From a bacterium (GTDB taxonomy: Bacteria > Hinthialibacterota > Hinthialibacteria > OLB16), in the NCBI GenBank assembly GCA_022072055.1, contig JAJVIK010000011.1, positions 246,597 to 310,596 of the forward strand: DNA of 64,000 bases. Direction: 5' to 3'. Shown one piece after another: positions 43,340 to 51,828 of the stretch. How positions within the stretch are numbered: the first letter of the stretch is position 1; every line of letters starts with the position of its first letter. The notes below the pieces were generated by a model, which saw nothing but the letters and a program-made list of their open reading frames with translations, had not been told where the DNA came from and made no database searches. The position numbers and the translations under genes are program-made.

Positions 43340-43791
43340 TCACCTCATGTTTGGTCTCTGCTCACCGAGCATCCTTGCCTTAAGCAAAGCACAGGCCATC
43401 CTGCCGAGATTGCCCGCGCTTCCGCGAAACCATTCTTTGCGCCAAGAAAAACCGCATTCTGACGTGGCTCACCCCGATGCCCGTCACGGAGACGCGAACC
43501 CATGTTTGTCGCCGCTGAATAACATTCACTCAGCCATGGGGCCGAGAGGGAGCCTTGAGGCAGGCGCACATGGCGGAACCCTGCCCAAGGAGCGCCCTCG
43601 ATTCACGCCGCCTCGAAAGCAGATCGGATGGGCCCCAATGAACTCATTCTGTTTCATTTCTTTGCAACCCCTCTTGAGGTTGTATCTTGGGGTTCTCCGT
43701 TAACTCATTGAAATTGAACTTGTTTCGATTTTCACGCAAACTTGCATCCCTTTTGCAGAGGAAAGAAGCAGACTCAATGGGAGACCCGACC
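43340..43791. other. Intergenic region (about 450 bases) with sigma-54 site
   Basis: No convincing gene. It contains the sigma-54-like promoter of the PEP-CTERM gene (43383-43398) and the leader of the pilin cassette, for which no clear promoter is seen. Confidence 0.5.
43383..43398 (-). promoter_or_regulatory. Putative sigma-54 promoter of the PEP-CTERM gene
   Basis: On the minus strand: TGGCCTGTGCTTTGCT, matching TGGCAC-N5-TTGCW with GG-N10-GC spacing exact. It is 44 bases upstream of the ATG at 43339. PEP-CTERM proteins are RpoN-dependent in some species, so this is a good fit. Confidence 0.65.
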
Positions 43792-44319
43792 ATGAACAAG
43801 GCCCAGACCGCCCAACGGAAGCCGTCCTCTCAAACGACCACCACCCCAAGGGTGAATGGCCCGAACCGAGGCTTTTCGCTGCTTGAGGCGGTGGTGGCCA
43901 TGGGTCTGATCGCCGGCGTGGGTCTCCTGGTGGGAATGGCGTTCTCGTTCAGCCTCCTCTCGGAGCGGGAAGCTCGCGCCGAGATGGAGGCTGCGCGAAG
44001 CGCCGGGCAGATCTTGGAGATCTTGCGCGGAACCAGTTACGACTCGTTGGACTTGGTGGAGGACGGAAGCCTGACGGTCAACCCGTTGGGTCGCTTCCAG
44101 CAACTCATCCTATCCGACCTTGAGGATCGTCTGTCCGAGGAAGGACTTTCGGTCTATTTGACCGTCCGCAACCACCAAGCAAGAAGCGAGGCCAAGCAGG
44201 TCTTTATCACGATCGTGTCGAGCGACACCGACCCGCACATTTCCCTCAAGGAGCTCCCACCGGGGAAAGTCCTGGTCAAGCAATCCACGATCATGACTCG
44301 GAAGGGGATCAATCCATGA
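43792..44319 (+). CDS. Type IV pilin-like minor protein (PilV type)
   Basis: 175 residues from ATG 43792, with GGGAG eight bases before it. The prepilin motif is RGFSLLEAVVAMGLIAG: cleavage after Gly27, then Phe and Glu at +5. One N-terminal helix then a soluble part of about 120 residues. Minor pilin-like proteins prime a pilus or pseudopilus. It overlaps the next gene by four bases (ATGA) and is the first gene of a three-gene cassette. Confidence 0.8.
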   Translation: MNKAQTAQRKPSSQTTTTPRVNGPNRGFSLLEAVVAMGLIAGVGLLVGMAFSFSLLSEREARAEMEAARSAGQILEILRGTSYDSLDLVEDGSLTVNPLGRFQQLILSDLEDRLSEEGLSVYLTVRNHQARSEAKQVFITIVSSDTDPHISLKELPPGKVLVKQSTIMTRKGINP

Positions 44320-45077
44320 AGCCGCGACGATCTGGAACCCGCTCGGGTGGGTTCACCCTCACCGAAATGCTGGTGGCCTTCGCGGTCACGACCCTGGTCA
44401 TGGCGGGCGTCTTTCAGGGAATGAGCCATTTTTTGCTCATTAACGCCCAGGATGAAATTCATCAAAATCTCCGGAATGACCTGCTGCTCACGATGGGCCA
44501 GATCTGCAAGGACATCAATCTCTCCACCAATGTGGTGTCCCAGGCCGGGACGATGACCACGGACAACACGACCTTGGTGCTGCGGCAGCCGGTGGTGGGC
44601 GCCACGGAGGAGATCGAGAACGACACATTCCAGTATGTCATCTACACGATTCGCTCCGGGGTCAGTGAACGCGGCCTTCTTCGGCAGGTGTGGCTCGCGG
44701 AGGACGCCGAGGAGCCTTCGGAGTCCAGGATTTTGAACGATTCGATCGTGGCGCTCGGATTCCTCTTTGGCGGCAAGCCAAGCACCCAGGTGACCAATTT
44801 TCACACCATCCGGGACATCGAGGTGATCCTTGTTTCAGGTCGCGAGACGGGGCTTCGACTGGCGAGCGGAGACTATAATTCCACGGCGGAGTACTCGGAT
44901 CTGAGCATCCTGAACTCCCTTCTCGACTACGGCCTGGATTTCAGCTCATTGCGGAATTACATCGATTACATGAACGGCGAGCGCGTGGATGTCACCATTG
45001 CGGCGACAATGGGGGCTTCCACCTTCCGTAACAAGAAGGCGCTGGGGATCAAAACAACCTCGGCGCCGACATCGTAA
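44316..45077 (+). CDS. Prepilin-type protein (PilW/GspJ-like)
   Basis: 253 residues. The prepilin site is SGGFTLTEMLVAFAVTTLV: Gly12/Phe13 with Glu at +5. The rest looks like the PilW-type beta domain (TMGQICKDINLSTNV, ESRILNDSIVALGFLFGG). It is translationally coupled to the previous gene. Function: minor component of a type IV filament or secretion pseudopilus. Confidence 0.82.
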   Translation: MKPRRSGTRSGGFTLTEMLVAFAVTTLVMAGVFQGMSHFLLINAQDEIHQNLRNDLLLTMGQICKDINLSTNVVSQAGTMTTDNTTLVLRQPVVGATEEIENDTFQYVIYTIRSGVSERGLLRQVWLAEDAEEPSESRILNDSIVALGFLFGGKPSTQVTNFHTIRDIEVILVSGRETGLRLASGDYNSTAEYSDLSILNSLLDYGLDFSSLRNYIDYMNGERVDVTIAATMGASTFRNKKALGIKTTSAPTS

Positions 45078-45104
45078 GCCCGAGTGGATTGGAGGGGCTC
45101 GATC

Positions 45105-46454
45105 ATGACAACACAAACACATCAATTCGGAGGCCAGCGGGGAGTTGCCCTGCTGATGGCTCTCTTCCTCACCATGGTGGTGGCGCTCCTGCTTCCGCCC
45201 GTCCTGCAGAGGTGCGTGTTCCAGCACAACAACGCCTTTCGCGAAAACCGATTCATCACCGCCCTGCATTTGGCGGAGGCCGGGATCGAGGAGGGGATCT
45301 GGCATCTTTCCTACGACAAACAGGACGCCTGGACGGGCTGGAACATATCGAACGCGGCCCAATACATCAAACCGACCAGCGCCCTGCTCGATGTGGACGG
45401 CGAGCAGATCGGGGAATACACCATCACAATCGATGATCCGATCCCGTTGGGAACCTCGATCAATTTGGGTGGTCTTGGCGGGGCGCTGCCCTTTCCGGTG
45501 ACCAGTAAGAGCGAACCGACCGTGACCGCGCGAGCAGGGGTCCCGGACCTCGAATCCGCGGGGAGCGAAATCCGCGAGGTGGTGGTGAAAGCGCGGGCGC
45601 GGACGATCTTTTCCCTGGGCCTGTTCAGCGACCAGGACTTGGAGCTCGGCGGAACCACCGAAGTCAACAGCTACGATTCCCGTCTCGGCCCATACAATGA
45701 GACCACCAATTCCGGCCATAATGGGGATGCCGGGTCCAACAACAACATCCTCCTCAACGGCACCCCGCTCATCGACGGCGACGCCGCCGCCGGAGGGAGC
45801 ATTGTGCTCACCGGTCAAAACGCCGAAATCACCGGCGAGGTTGAGGGGGGCATGACCAAGATCGACCTTCCGGCGGTGAACGCCTATGTCGAGGCGGCGA
45901 AACTGAACAACAACAACAACGAGATCCCCAAGGCGGTCAAGCCCAACGGCCAACAGAGCAACGCCTACAATCCGGCCACGGGCTTCCTGGATGTCGCGGC
46001 AAATTGCACGCTCACCCTCCCCGGAGGGACCAAGGAAAACCCGAAGGTCTATTACCTCTCCGGCGCGAAGCTAAACGGCAATTCAAAGATCGTGATGGAC
46101 GGCTACGCGATCATCTACACTGACGGCAACCTGGATTTCTCCGGTGGCACGGTCATCAACAACGCGGGCAACGGACCCCCGGAGCGCTTGGTGGTATACT
46201 CCAGCGGCAACATCAATACCGAGGTGAAGATCAACGGCGGAGCGGGCTTCTCGGGGGTGGTTTACGCTCCCGACGCGCAGGTCACCTTCAGCGGTGGCGG
46301 CAACATTTTCGGAGCCGCGGTCGGCGGGAAGGTCAACATGCAGGGCAACGCCCAGTTCCACTATGACGAGGCCCTCGGTGAGGTCGGCCTGATCGCCTAC
46401 TTCGAAGTGCGCGAGTGGGTCGAGAAGGCCTCCCCGAACCCCTCCTCGGGATAG
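45105..46454 (+). CDS. PilX-like N-terminal protein with beta-helix-type domain
   Basis: 449 residues from ATG 45105 with GGAGGGG upstream. RGVALLMALFLTMVVALLLP is a PilX-type N-terminus without the usual Glu at +5. The remaining 350 residues have many Gly and Asn turns (NNNILLNGTPLIDGDAAAGG, GNIFGAAVGGKVNMQGNAQF), like the domain often found in such large pilin-like proteins that form parallel beta rungs. Third gene of the pilin cassette. Confidence 0.75.
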   Translation: MTTQTHQFGGQRGVALLMALFLTMVVALLLPPVLQRCVFQHNNAFRENRFITALHLAEAGIEEGIWHLSYDKQDAWTGWNISNAAQYIKPTSALLDVDGEQIGEYTITIDDPIPLGTSINLGGLGGALPFPVTSKSEPTVTARAGVPDLESAGSEIREVVVKARARTIFSLGLFSDQDLELGGTTEVNSYDSRLGPYNETTNSGHNGDAGSNNNILLNGTPLIDGDAAAGGSIVLTGQNAEITGEVEGGMTKIDLPAVNAYVEAAKLNNNNNEIPKAVKPNGQQSNAYNPATGFLDVAANCTLTLPGGTKENPKVYYLSGAKLNGNSKIVMDGYAIIYTDGNLDFSGGTVINNAGNGPPERLVVYSSGNINTEVKINGGAGFSGVVYAPDAQVTFSGGGNIFGAAVGGKVNMQGNAQFHYDEALGEVGLIAYFEVREWVEKASPNPSSG

Positions 46455-46478
46455 CGAGGCGAGTCGCACAGGTCCGCC

Positions 46479-47975
46479 CTACCAGATGGACTTGAGCGTG
46501 TACGCCTCGAAGGAGGCCACCTCCACAATTCCTCCCTCGGCGAAGAGCTCCACGCCGAGGTCGGTTTCCGGGACGCTCAGGACCCGTGTGATCGCGGTCT
46601 CTCCCCCATTTACAAAGACCTCCAGGACTGACCTGTCCAGGTAAACCCACAGCTCAATTGGGTCCATCCGTTGGCTGCCTTCGAGGGGAACGCGAAGACC
46701 GCCAACCTCCAGGTCCTTGCCGACCAGCGCAACCCTCACCGCTCGGGTCGCATCATCGGAGCGTCGGAGACGCATCCCAAAGGCCGTCGCGGACCCCGGA
46801 CGAAACGAAGCCCGAATCTCGAGCGTATCGCCCGAAAGCCCTGGGAGCACCTTGGATTCCGAATTCAGCCCCATCGCGGGGATCGCGAGCGGAGCTCCGC
46901 GGAGGGTTTCAAGCGCTGGAACGGGGCGCTGAATCGGCCTGCCTTCCGTGGAAAGAGTCAGCACGCGCGGGAGCGCGAGGCACCCGTTCCAGCCGCGCCC
47001 TTCGGGAAAACCGCGCACCCAGCCGAACAGGATGCACTCGCCCGATGGTCCGAAGGCCACATTGCTGGCATAGAACTGATCGCTCGCGTCCAGTTTGCCT
47101 TCCTGTTCGGGAGTGAACGTGAGCTTCTCCCGGTCGAACCTCCCCACGGCATACTCGACCGGACGGTAAGGGGAGTAGAACAGCACCCACTTGTCTCCAA
47201 GCTGAAAGAAATTCGGACACTCGAAGAACGGAACCTCGGACTTCGGGCGACGGTACAGGATGCCTCGATAGACCCATTTGGAGAGGTCCCCATCCGGGGC
47301 CTCATAGATGGGGATCACCGCCTCCTCCCCAAGATCGGCCCCCAGAACCAGGAAGGTCCGACCCGCGTCGCGAAAGACAAATGGGTCCCGCCAAGCCCCC
47401 CCCAATCGCGGAGCTCCGCTCTGATCGAGGGTGATCACCGGATTGCCTGGATGCTTTTCCCACGTTCTCAGGTCATCCGAACCCATTGCCGCCCACTGCT
47501 CATGCGGACGGTCTTCCGCCTTTGGGGGAACCGAGGTGTACAGGAGGAACGGTTTCCCGCTCTTGTCAATCGCGGCGCACCCGGAAAAACAGTGCCCCTC
47601 CCCTTTCTCCTCGGAGGGCCAAAGCGCGATCGGAAGATGCTCCCAATGAACCAGGTCCTTGGACCTTGCGTGCCCCCAGTGCATGTGCCCCCACATGTCC
47701 CCGAACGGATTGTGCTGATAGAACACATGGAAGAATCCTCCATGGAACAGGGTTCCATTGGGATCGTTCATCCACCGCGCCGGTGGGCGGAAATGGAAGA
47801 CCGGCCTTTGGGGGTCGGCCTCGGCGCGCGCGCGCTCCTGCTCGACCGACTCCGAGGCCTTCAGAATCGCCGGATTCGCGGCGGGTTCCGTTGCCGCGCA
47901 GATTGGTGGCCCCATCAAAGAAATCAGCGTGATCATTCCAATCCCTGACCGAAATCCATGCTTGTGGTTCCTCAT
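46479..47975 (-). CDS. Secreted GH32 fructosidase
   Basis: 498 residues with signal peptide (about 28). The GH32 nucleophile Asp71 is in WMNDPNG, the transition-state Asp in WRDPFVF, and the acid/base Glu in FECPNFF. A C-terminal beta-sandwich starts near residue 360 (TLEIRASFRPGS). It probably hydrolyses fructans (levan or inulin) or sucrose. It is convergent with the pilin cassette, 24 bases apart. Confidence 0.92.
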   Translation of the reverse strand: MRNHKHGFRSGIGMITLISLMGPPICAATEPAANPAILKASESVEQERARAEADPQRPVFHFRPPARWMNDPNGTLFHGGFFHVFYQHNPFGDMWGHMHWGHARSKDLVHWEHLPIALWPSEEKGEGHCFSGCAAIDKSGKPFLLYTSVPPKAEDRPHEQWAAMGSDDLRTWEKHPGNPVITLDQSGAPRLGGAWRDPFVFRDAGRTFLVLGADLGEEAVIPIYEAPDGDLSKWVYRGILYRRPKSEVPFFECPNFFQLGDKWVLFYSPYRPVEYAVGRFDREKLTFTPEQEGKLDASDQFYASNVAFGPSGECILFGWVRGFPEGRGWNGCLALPRVLTLSTEGRPIQRPVPALETLRGAPLAIPAMGLNSESKVLPGLSGDTLEIRASFRPGSATAFGMRLRRSDDATRAVRVALVGKDLEVGGLRVPLEGSQRMDPIELWVYLDRSVLEVFVNGGETAITRVLSVPETDLGVELFAEGGIVEVASFEAYTLKSIW

Positions 47976-48106
47976 GAAGGCCGCCCTTTCGCCCCAGCGG
48001 GTTTAAGGGATGATGGCACGGGAACACTCGCCGTTGAACAGCCACGGCCCGCCTCTGGACATCCACCGCGCGGTTGCTAAGTTCCCTTCCGGATTTCCTG
48101 GAAGAC

Positions 48107-49066
48107 ATGTCGCGCGAGGCCCGGTTCCAATGGCTTGGAACGCTCATCTTGATCGGCTCGATCCTCTGCTGGTCCGCCATGCCCCCGATGCTGAAGGCCC
48201 TCACCCCGCATCTGGACGGTTGGGTGACCAACGGGGTGCGCTACCCGTTTGCCGCGCTGCTGTGGCTTGGCCCACTGATCCACCAGTTCCGTCGCGGAGG
48301 CATCAATCATCGGATCTGGACCCGCGCCTTGGCGCCGACCTGCTTTAATGTGGTTGCGCAGGTCCTGTGGGCGTGGATTCCCTACTTCTTGGACGCGACC
48401 TTGATGGGCTTTCTGGTGCGCATCTCGGTGGTCTTCTCCATCGGAGGCGGCTTTCTACTTTTCCCGGACGAGCGACGGCTCGCGGGTCACCCGATCTTCT
48501 GGCTGGGAGTCATCGCCAGTGGACTCGGATTCGGTCTCATGAGTTTCGGCGGCGGGGAGGTCCGGGGATCCGCAACGCTCGTGGGCATTCTGCTCGTGCT
48601 TTCGTGCGGGGCCTTTTACGGCCTCTACGCCGTGGCGGTTCGTTATAGCCTCGAAGGCTCGCGCCCTTGGGTGGCCTTCCCGGTGATTTCGATCTACACC
48701 TCCATCGCACTCTTTCTACTGATGTTTGTCTTTGGAGAACCGAGGCGCTTGTTCGATCTTTCAATGGGTTGGGTTGGGTTTCTGCTTCTCTCCGCCGCGA
48801 TTGGGATCGCCTCGGCCCACACCCTCTTCTATATGGCGATTGAAAGATTGGGGGTGGCGATCAGCTCCAGCACCCAACTGGTGTCCCCCTTTCTCACCTT
48901 CCTCTGGGCCTTTCTTTTCCTCGGGGAGAGACTAACCTCCCTCGAGTGGGTGGGGGGGAGCATCCTGCTCGGAGGAGGCATGCTCTTGGTCTGGTCGCAG
49001 ACTCATTTCATCCCCGCCGCGCTTGATCCCAAGAGGTCGCCGGTGGAGCCGGAGCCGGGAGATTGA
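48107..49066 (+). CDS. EamA/DMT-family transporter
   Basis: 319 residues, about ten membrane helices in two EamA repeats (first WLGTLILIGSILCWSAMPPM, second near residue 170). Start ATG 48107. The family transports small metabolites such as nucleotide sugars or amino acids; the substrate is not known. It ends 3 bases before ribE and probably shares its transcript. Confidence 0.82.
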   Translation: MSREARFQWLGTLILIGSILCWSAMPPMLKALTPHLDGWVTNGVRYPFAALLWLGPLIHQFRRGGINHRIWTRALAPTCFNVVAQVLWAWIPYFLDATLMGFLVRISVVFSIGGGFLLFPDERRLAGHPIFWLGVIASGLGFGLMSFGGGEVRGSATLVGILLVLSCGAFYGLYAVAVRYSLEGSRPWVAFPVISIYTSIALFLLMFVFGEPRRLFDLSMGWVGFLLLSAAIGIASAHTLFYMAIERLGVAISSSTQLVSPFLTFLWAFLFLGERLTSLEWVGGSILLGGGMLLVWSQTHFIPAALDPKRSPVEPEPGD

Positions 49067-49069
49067 CCC

Positions 49070-49714
49070 ATGTTCACCGGCCTGGTTGAAGGTGTCGGGC
49101 GTGTGGAAGCGTTTGAGGCGGACCCTCATTGCGGCGGCCGGATCCGAATCAGCTCTCTTCCCTGGAGCGAACCGCTCAGCAAGGGAGAGAGCGTCGCGGT
49201 GAACGGTGTCTGTCTTACCGTGGTCGCCCCGGACCGAGAGTCCTTTGTCGCCGACCTCTCCCCAGAAACCCTCGCAAGAAGCAACCTGTCCCTGCTGAAG
49301 CCGCGCGACGAGGTCAACCTGGAACGTCCGCTCCGAATCGGGGACCGCCTCGGCGGGCATTTTGTGCTCGGGCACGTGGATGGGATCGGACGGGTTTCAT
49401 CCATTGAACCCCAAGGCGAGTTTTGGACTGTCGAGGTTCACTGGCCCGAGGAACTGGCCCGTTACGCTGTCGAGAAGGGTTCCATCGCCGTGGATGGAAT
49501 CAGTCTGACCATTGCCTCCCTGACCCCCGTCGGATTCACCGTGGCGATTATCCCCAAGACCTGGGAGACCACAAACCTGAAGACCAGAACCGTCGGCGAT
49601 CCCGTCAACCTGGAAGTGGACATGATCGCCAAGCATGTCGAGCGACTCCTCGGACCCGGATCCGGAGAGTCCCCCATCACACCGAGCTTTCTGAAGGAGC
49701 ATGGCTTCTTCTAG
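49070..49714 (+). CDS. ribE: Riboflavin synthase alpha chain
   Basis: 214 residues. MFTGLVEGVGRV is the classic start, and the two lumazine-binding repeats each carry their V-x-G-x-C/S-L-T-I/V signature (VAVNGVCLTV, IAVDGISLTI) plus GHFVLGHVDGIG and IPKTWETTNL. It converts lumazine to riboflavin. No FMN riboswitch or other rib gene is adjacent; it follows the EamA gene with a 3-base gap. Confidence 0.95.
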   Translation: MFTGLVEGVGRVEAFEADPHCGGRIRISSLPWSEPLSKGESVAVNGVCLTVVAPDRESFVADLSPETLARSNLSLLKPRDEVNLERPLRIGDRLGGHFVLGHVDGIGRVSSIEPQGEFWTVEVHWPEELARYAVEKGSIAVDGISLTIASLTPVGFTVAIIPKTWETTNLKTRTVGDPVNLEVDMIAKHVERLLGPGSGESPITPSFLKEHGFF

Positions 49715-49757
49715 CGAGACTTTGGAAGAGTTCCTTTTCGCAGGGAGGGCTGGTCCG

Positions 49758-50192
49758 ATGAAAAAGGTGTTAATCGCCATCGTGGCGGTCTTTGTGGCGT
49801 GGTCGGTCCTGGATATTTTGATCCACGGCGTGATGTTGAGGCCATCGTACGAGGCTTCCGCGAGCCTTTGGCGACCGGAGGCTGAGATGAAGATGGGTCT
49901 TCTCTATGTGGTCACGCTGATCTGCGCGGTCACCTTCGTCCTGATTTACCACCTCCTGATTTCGAGCAAGTCGCTCGCGAAGGGGATCCAATATGGCCTC
50001 TTGTACGGAATCGGGACCGGGATTGGGATGGGCTATGGAAGCTACGCGTTTATGCCGATGCCGTACCTGATGGCCCTGGTCTGGTTCCTGGGGAGCGTGG
50101 TCGAATGTGTGGTGGCGGGGGTCATTGTCGGGGCAATCGTGACTGAGGATCAAGGTGCGGGCCACTTCCAAGCTGGGGAAGGCTCGGTATAA
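49758..50192 (+). CDS. Small integral membrane protein
   Basis: 144 residues from ATG 49758 with GGGAGGG upstream. Four membrane helices at about residues 3-22, 43-64, 72-92 (Gly-rich) and 102-126. The Gly-rich third helix GIGTGIGMGYGSY is striking. Family not recognised. Its end overlaps the -10 box of the tRNA-Thr gene. Confidence 0.6.
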   Translation: MKKVLIAIVAVFVAWSVLDILIHGVMLRPSYEASASLWRPEAEMKMGLLYVVTLICAVTFVLIYHLLISSKSLAKGIQYGLLYGIGTGIGMGYGSYAFMPMPYLMALVWFLGSVVECVVAGVIVGAIVTEDQGAGHFQAGEGSV

Positions 50193-50193
50193 T
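50188..50193 (+). promoter_or_regulatory. -10 box for tRNA-Thr
   Basis: TATAAT, perfect consensus, 10 bases before the tRNA 5' end and overlapping the last codons of the previous gene. No strong -35 is seen at the right spacing. Confidence 0.6.
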
Positions 50194-50203
50194 CGAGAAT
50201 CGA

Positions 50204-50279
<76 letters not shown>

Positions 50280-50309
50280 GCGTTACAGTAGTTGCGGGGA
50301 GAAGTTTCC

Positions 50310-50726
50310 ATGGAAATGGCGAAGTGCGTCCGGTGCGGGAAGCTCTTCAACAAGGTTCGGCTTCCTGTGTGTCAGCCCTGTGAACTTGAGGAAGAGAAGG
50401 AAATCTTCGCGGTCCAGTGCCATCTGCGTGATCATCCGGGAGAGTCCTTGGAGGAGGCATCGGACGCCCTGAACATTTACCTGGAGGACATTGAGCGCTG
50501 GATCACCGAAAAGCGCCTTACCGTGCACTATGCAGTGGGACAGGGCCTCAAGTGTTTGTTCTGCGGGGCGCCGATTGTGACCGGCCGCATCTGCGCCCAG
50601 TGCGCCGAGAAGGCGGGGGTGACACCCGATCAGAGCCCGCGCTCTTCAAGGCCATCGACAACCCCGGCCCGCTCCCGACGTGATGACGATGGCGCGGGTT
50701 CGGCCACCAAATACCGTCGAGAATAG
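50310..50726 (+). CDS. YvyF-like zinc-binding protein
   Basis: 138 residues from ATG 50310. Two zinc-like CxxC pairs at the start (CVRCGKLF, CQPCELEEE), then a helix-turn-helix-type middle (EEASDALNIYLEDIERWI), then another two CxxC pairs (CLFCGAPIV, CAQC). This resembles YvyF/TIGR03826 proteins found in flagellar operons of Bacillus; here there are no flagellar genes. Basic disordered tail. Likely a regulator, not proven. Confidence 0.6.
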   Translation: MEMAKCVRCGKLFNKVRLPVCQPCELEEEKEIFAVQCHLRDHPGESLEEASDALNIYLEDIERWITEKRLTVHYAVGQGLKCLFCGAPIVTGRICAQCAEKAGVTPDQSPRSSRPSTTPARSRRDDDGAGSATKYRRE

Positions 50727-50821
50727 CGTGCCCCCCCGGGACACCTGGCTGACAATCCGCGGTCGCCTTCCGAAACCCTAGACAGAAGGCGGGGGAGTCG
50801 TGTAGGTTCAGGAAATGACAG

Positions 50822-50897
<76 letters not shown>

Positions 50898-51027
50898 TCC
50901 CACGATCCATAAGCTCCTCGATCTGAATATCCCCGTTGCGGCATGACCCGCTCTTCTGCCTTGTCAGACAGCGAGGTTTTGGAAGGGACCGGGATCGGAG
51001 AATAACACCTGCCTCGGAGCCAGCGGC

Positions 51028-51663
51028 CTACCAGGAAGGTGGTTTGTGGAATCGCCCCTGCCTGTCTTCCAACTCGTCGGGAAACTGACACCCACGGAGA
51101 GCATTCTCCTTGAGGTGCTTGTAAAACGTGGCCACTTCGCGCAGTCGAATAGAGGGTTTCCGTTGTGGATTCCAAACACCAATCTTCTTTGAGAGCGGTG
51201 GCTGTCTGACTACTCGGATCGGCTCGGCAAGGTCACTGTCTCCCGAGATGACAATCCCAAGATCGAATTCATCCCGGAAAGCATCCACCAGGAGGTGAGT
51301 GGCAAGGTTCACGTCCGAGCCTTTCTCCTCGGTCTTGATTACTTCCACAGTCCGGGGACCTGGCCCAGAATAATTTGCCAAGGGCATCCTTACTGGGTGG
51401 GAAAGAAAATGCCCGAAGATGATCTCTACATCGGGAAGTGTCCGCAGGGCGCGGAGAAATGTTTCCTGTCTTTGCCGTTGACCGAGATCGAGGGCGTGGG
51501 GCTGGACCAAGGCCGTGAAGTACTTGATCGCCCGGAGGTCATCCTCTGACCTGAGAAGTGCGCGACAAAGGGCGGATAGATTCAACCAACGGTAGGGAGT
51601 TTTCCGAACCGCGCCGTAGTACAGGTTGAAGGCGTCCACATAGATGATGGTTCGGAGGCCCAT
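51028..51663 (-). CDS. NYN-domain (PIN-like) ribonuclease family protein
   Basis: 211 residues. The acidic catalytic set of NYN/LabA-type domains is present: IYVDAFNLYYG (Asp10), EKGSDVNLATHLLVDAF and LGIVISGDSDLAEP. Such domains are predicted metal-dependent RNases, sometimes in RNA processing, toxin or defence contexts. It is a stand-alone gene beside the 3' end of tRNA-Phe and opposite to it. Slightly less GC-rich than its neighbours. A GC-rich hairpin lies just before its start. Confidence 0.82.
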   Translation of the reverse strand: MGLRTIIYVDAFNLYYGAVRKTPYRWLNLSALCRALLRSEDDLRAIKYFTALVQPHALDLGQRQRQETFLRALRTLPDVEIIFGHFLSHPVRMPLANYSGPGPRTVEVIKTEEKGSDVNLATHLLVDAFRDEFDLGIVISGDSDLAEPIRVVRQPPLSKKIGVWNPQRKPSIRLREVATFYKHLKENALRGCQFPDELEDRQGRFHKPPSW

Positions 51664-51672
51664 AAACGCAAA

Positions 51673-51692
51673 GGCCGCCCCTTGGGACGGCC
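51673..51692 (-). terminator. GC-rich hairpin before the NYN gene
   Basis: GGCCGCCC/GGACGGCC (51673-51680, 51685-51692) with one mismatch, followed on the minus strand by TTTGCGTTT and then the ATG of the NYN gene. It could stop read-through from the glycosyltransferase operon or affect translation start. Confidence 0.4.
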
Positions 51693-51828
51693 CGCTCCCT
51701 TCACCGAAGATCCGGGGTAGTGCGGTTTACTATCGGGCGGATTGACCGAATCGTCAAGGGGATCGAGGCCCGTTTTCCGGTCTCTGGAAGAGCCATCCCG
51801 CACCAGATAGGGCACGCTCCCGAAGCCC

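Noticed and set aside
43729-43755. Sigma-54-like TTTTCACG-CAAAC-TTGCA before the pilin cassette
   Set aside because: The invariant GG of the -24 element is missing and the spacing is wrong by one base.
46671-47948. Long plus-strand open frame (425 codons) opposite GH32
   Set aside because: Antisense to a clear GH32 enzyme with catalytic motifs; no domain of its own.
49067-49069. FMN riboswitch before ribE
   Set aside because: Only three bases separate it from the EamA gene and no RFN-type structure is seen.
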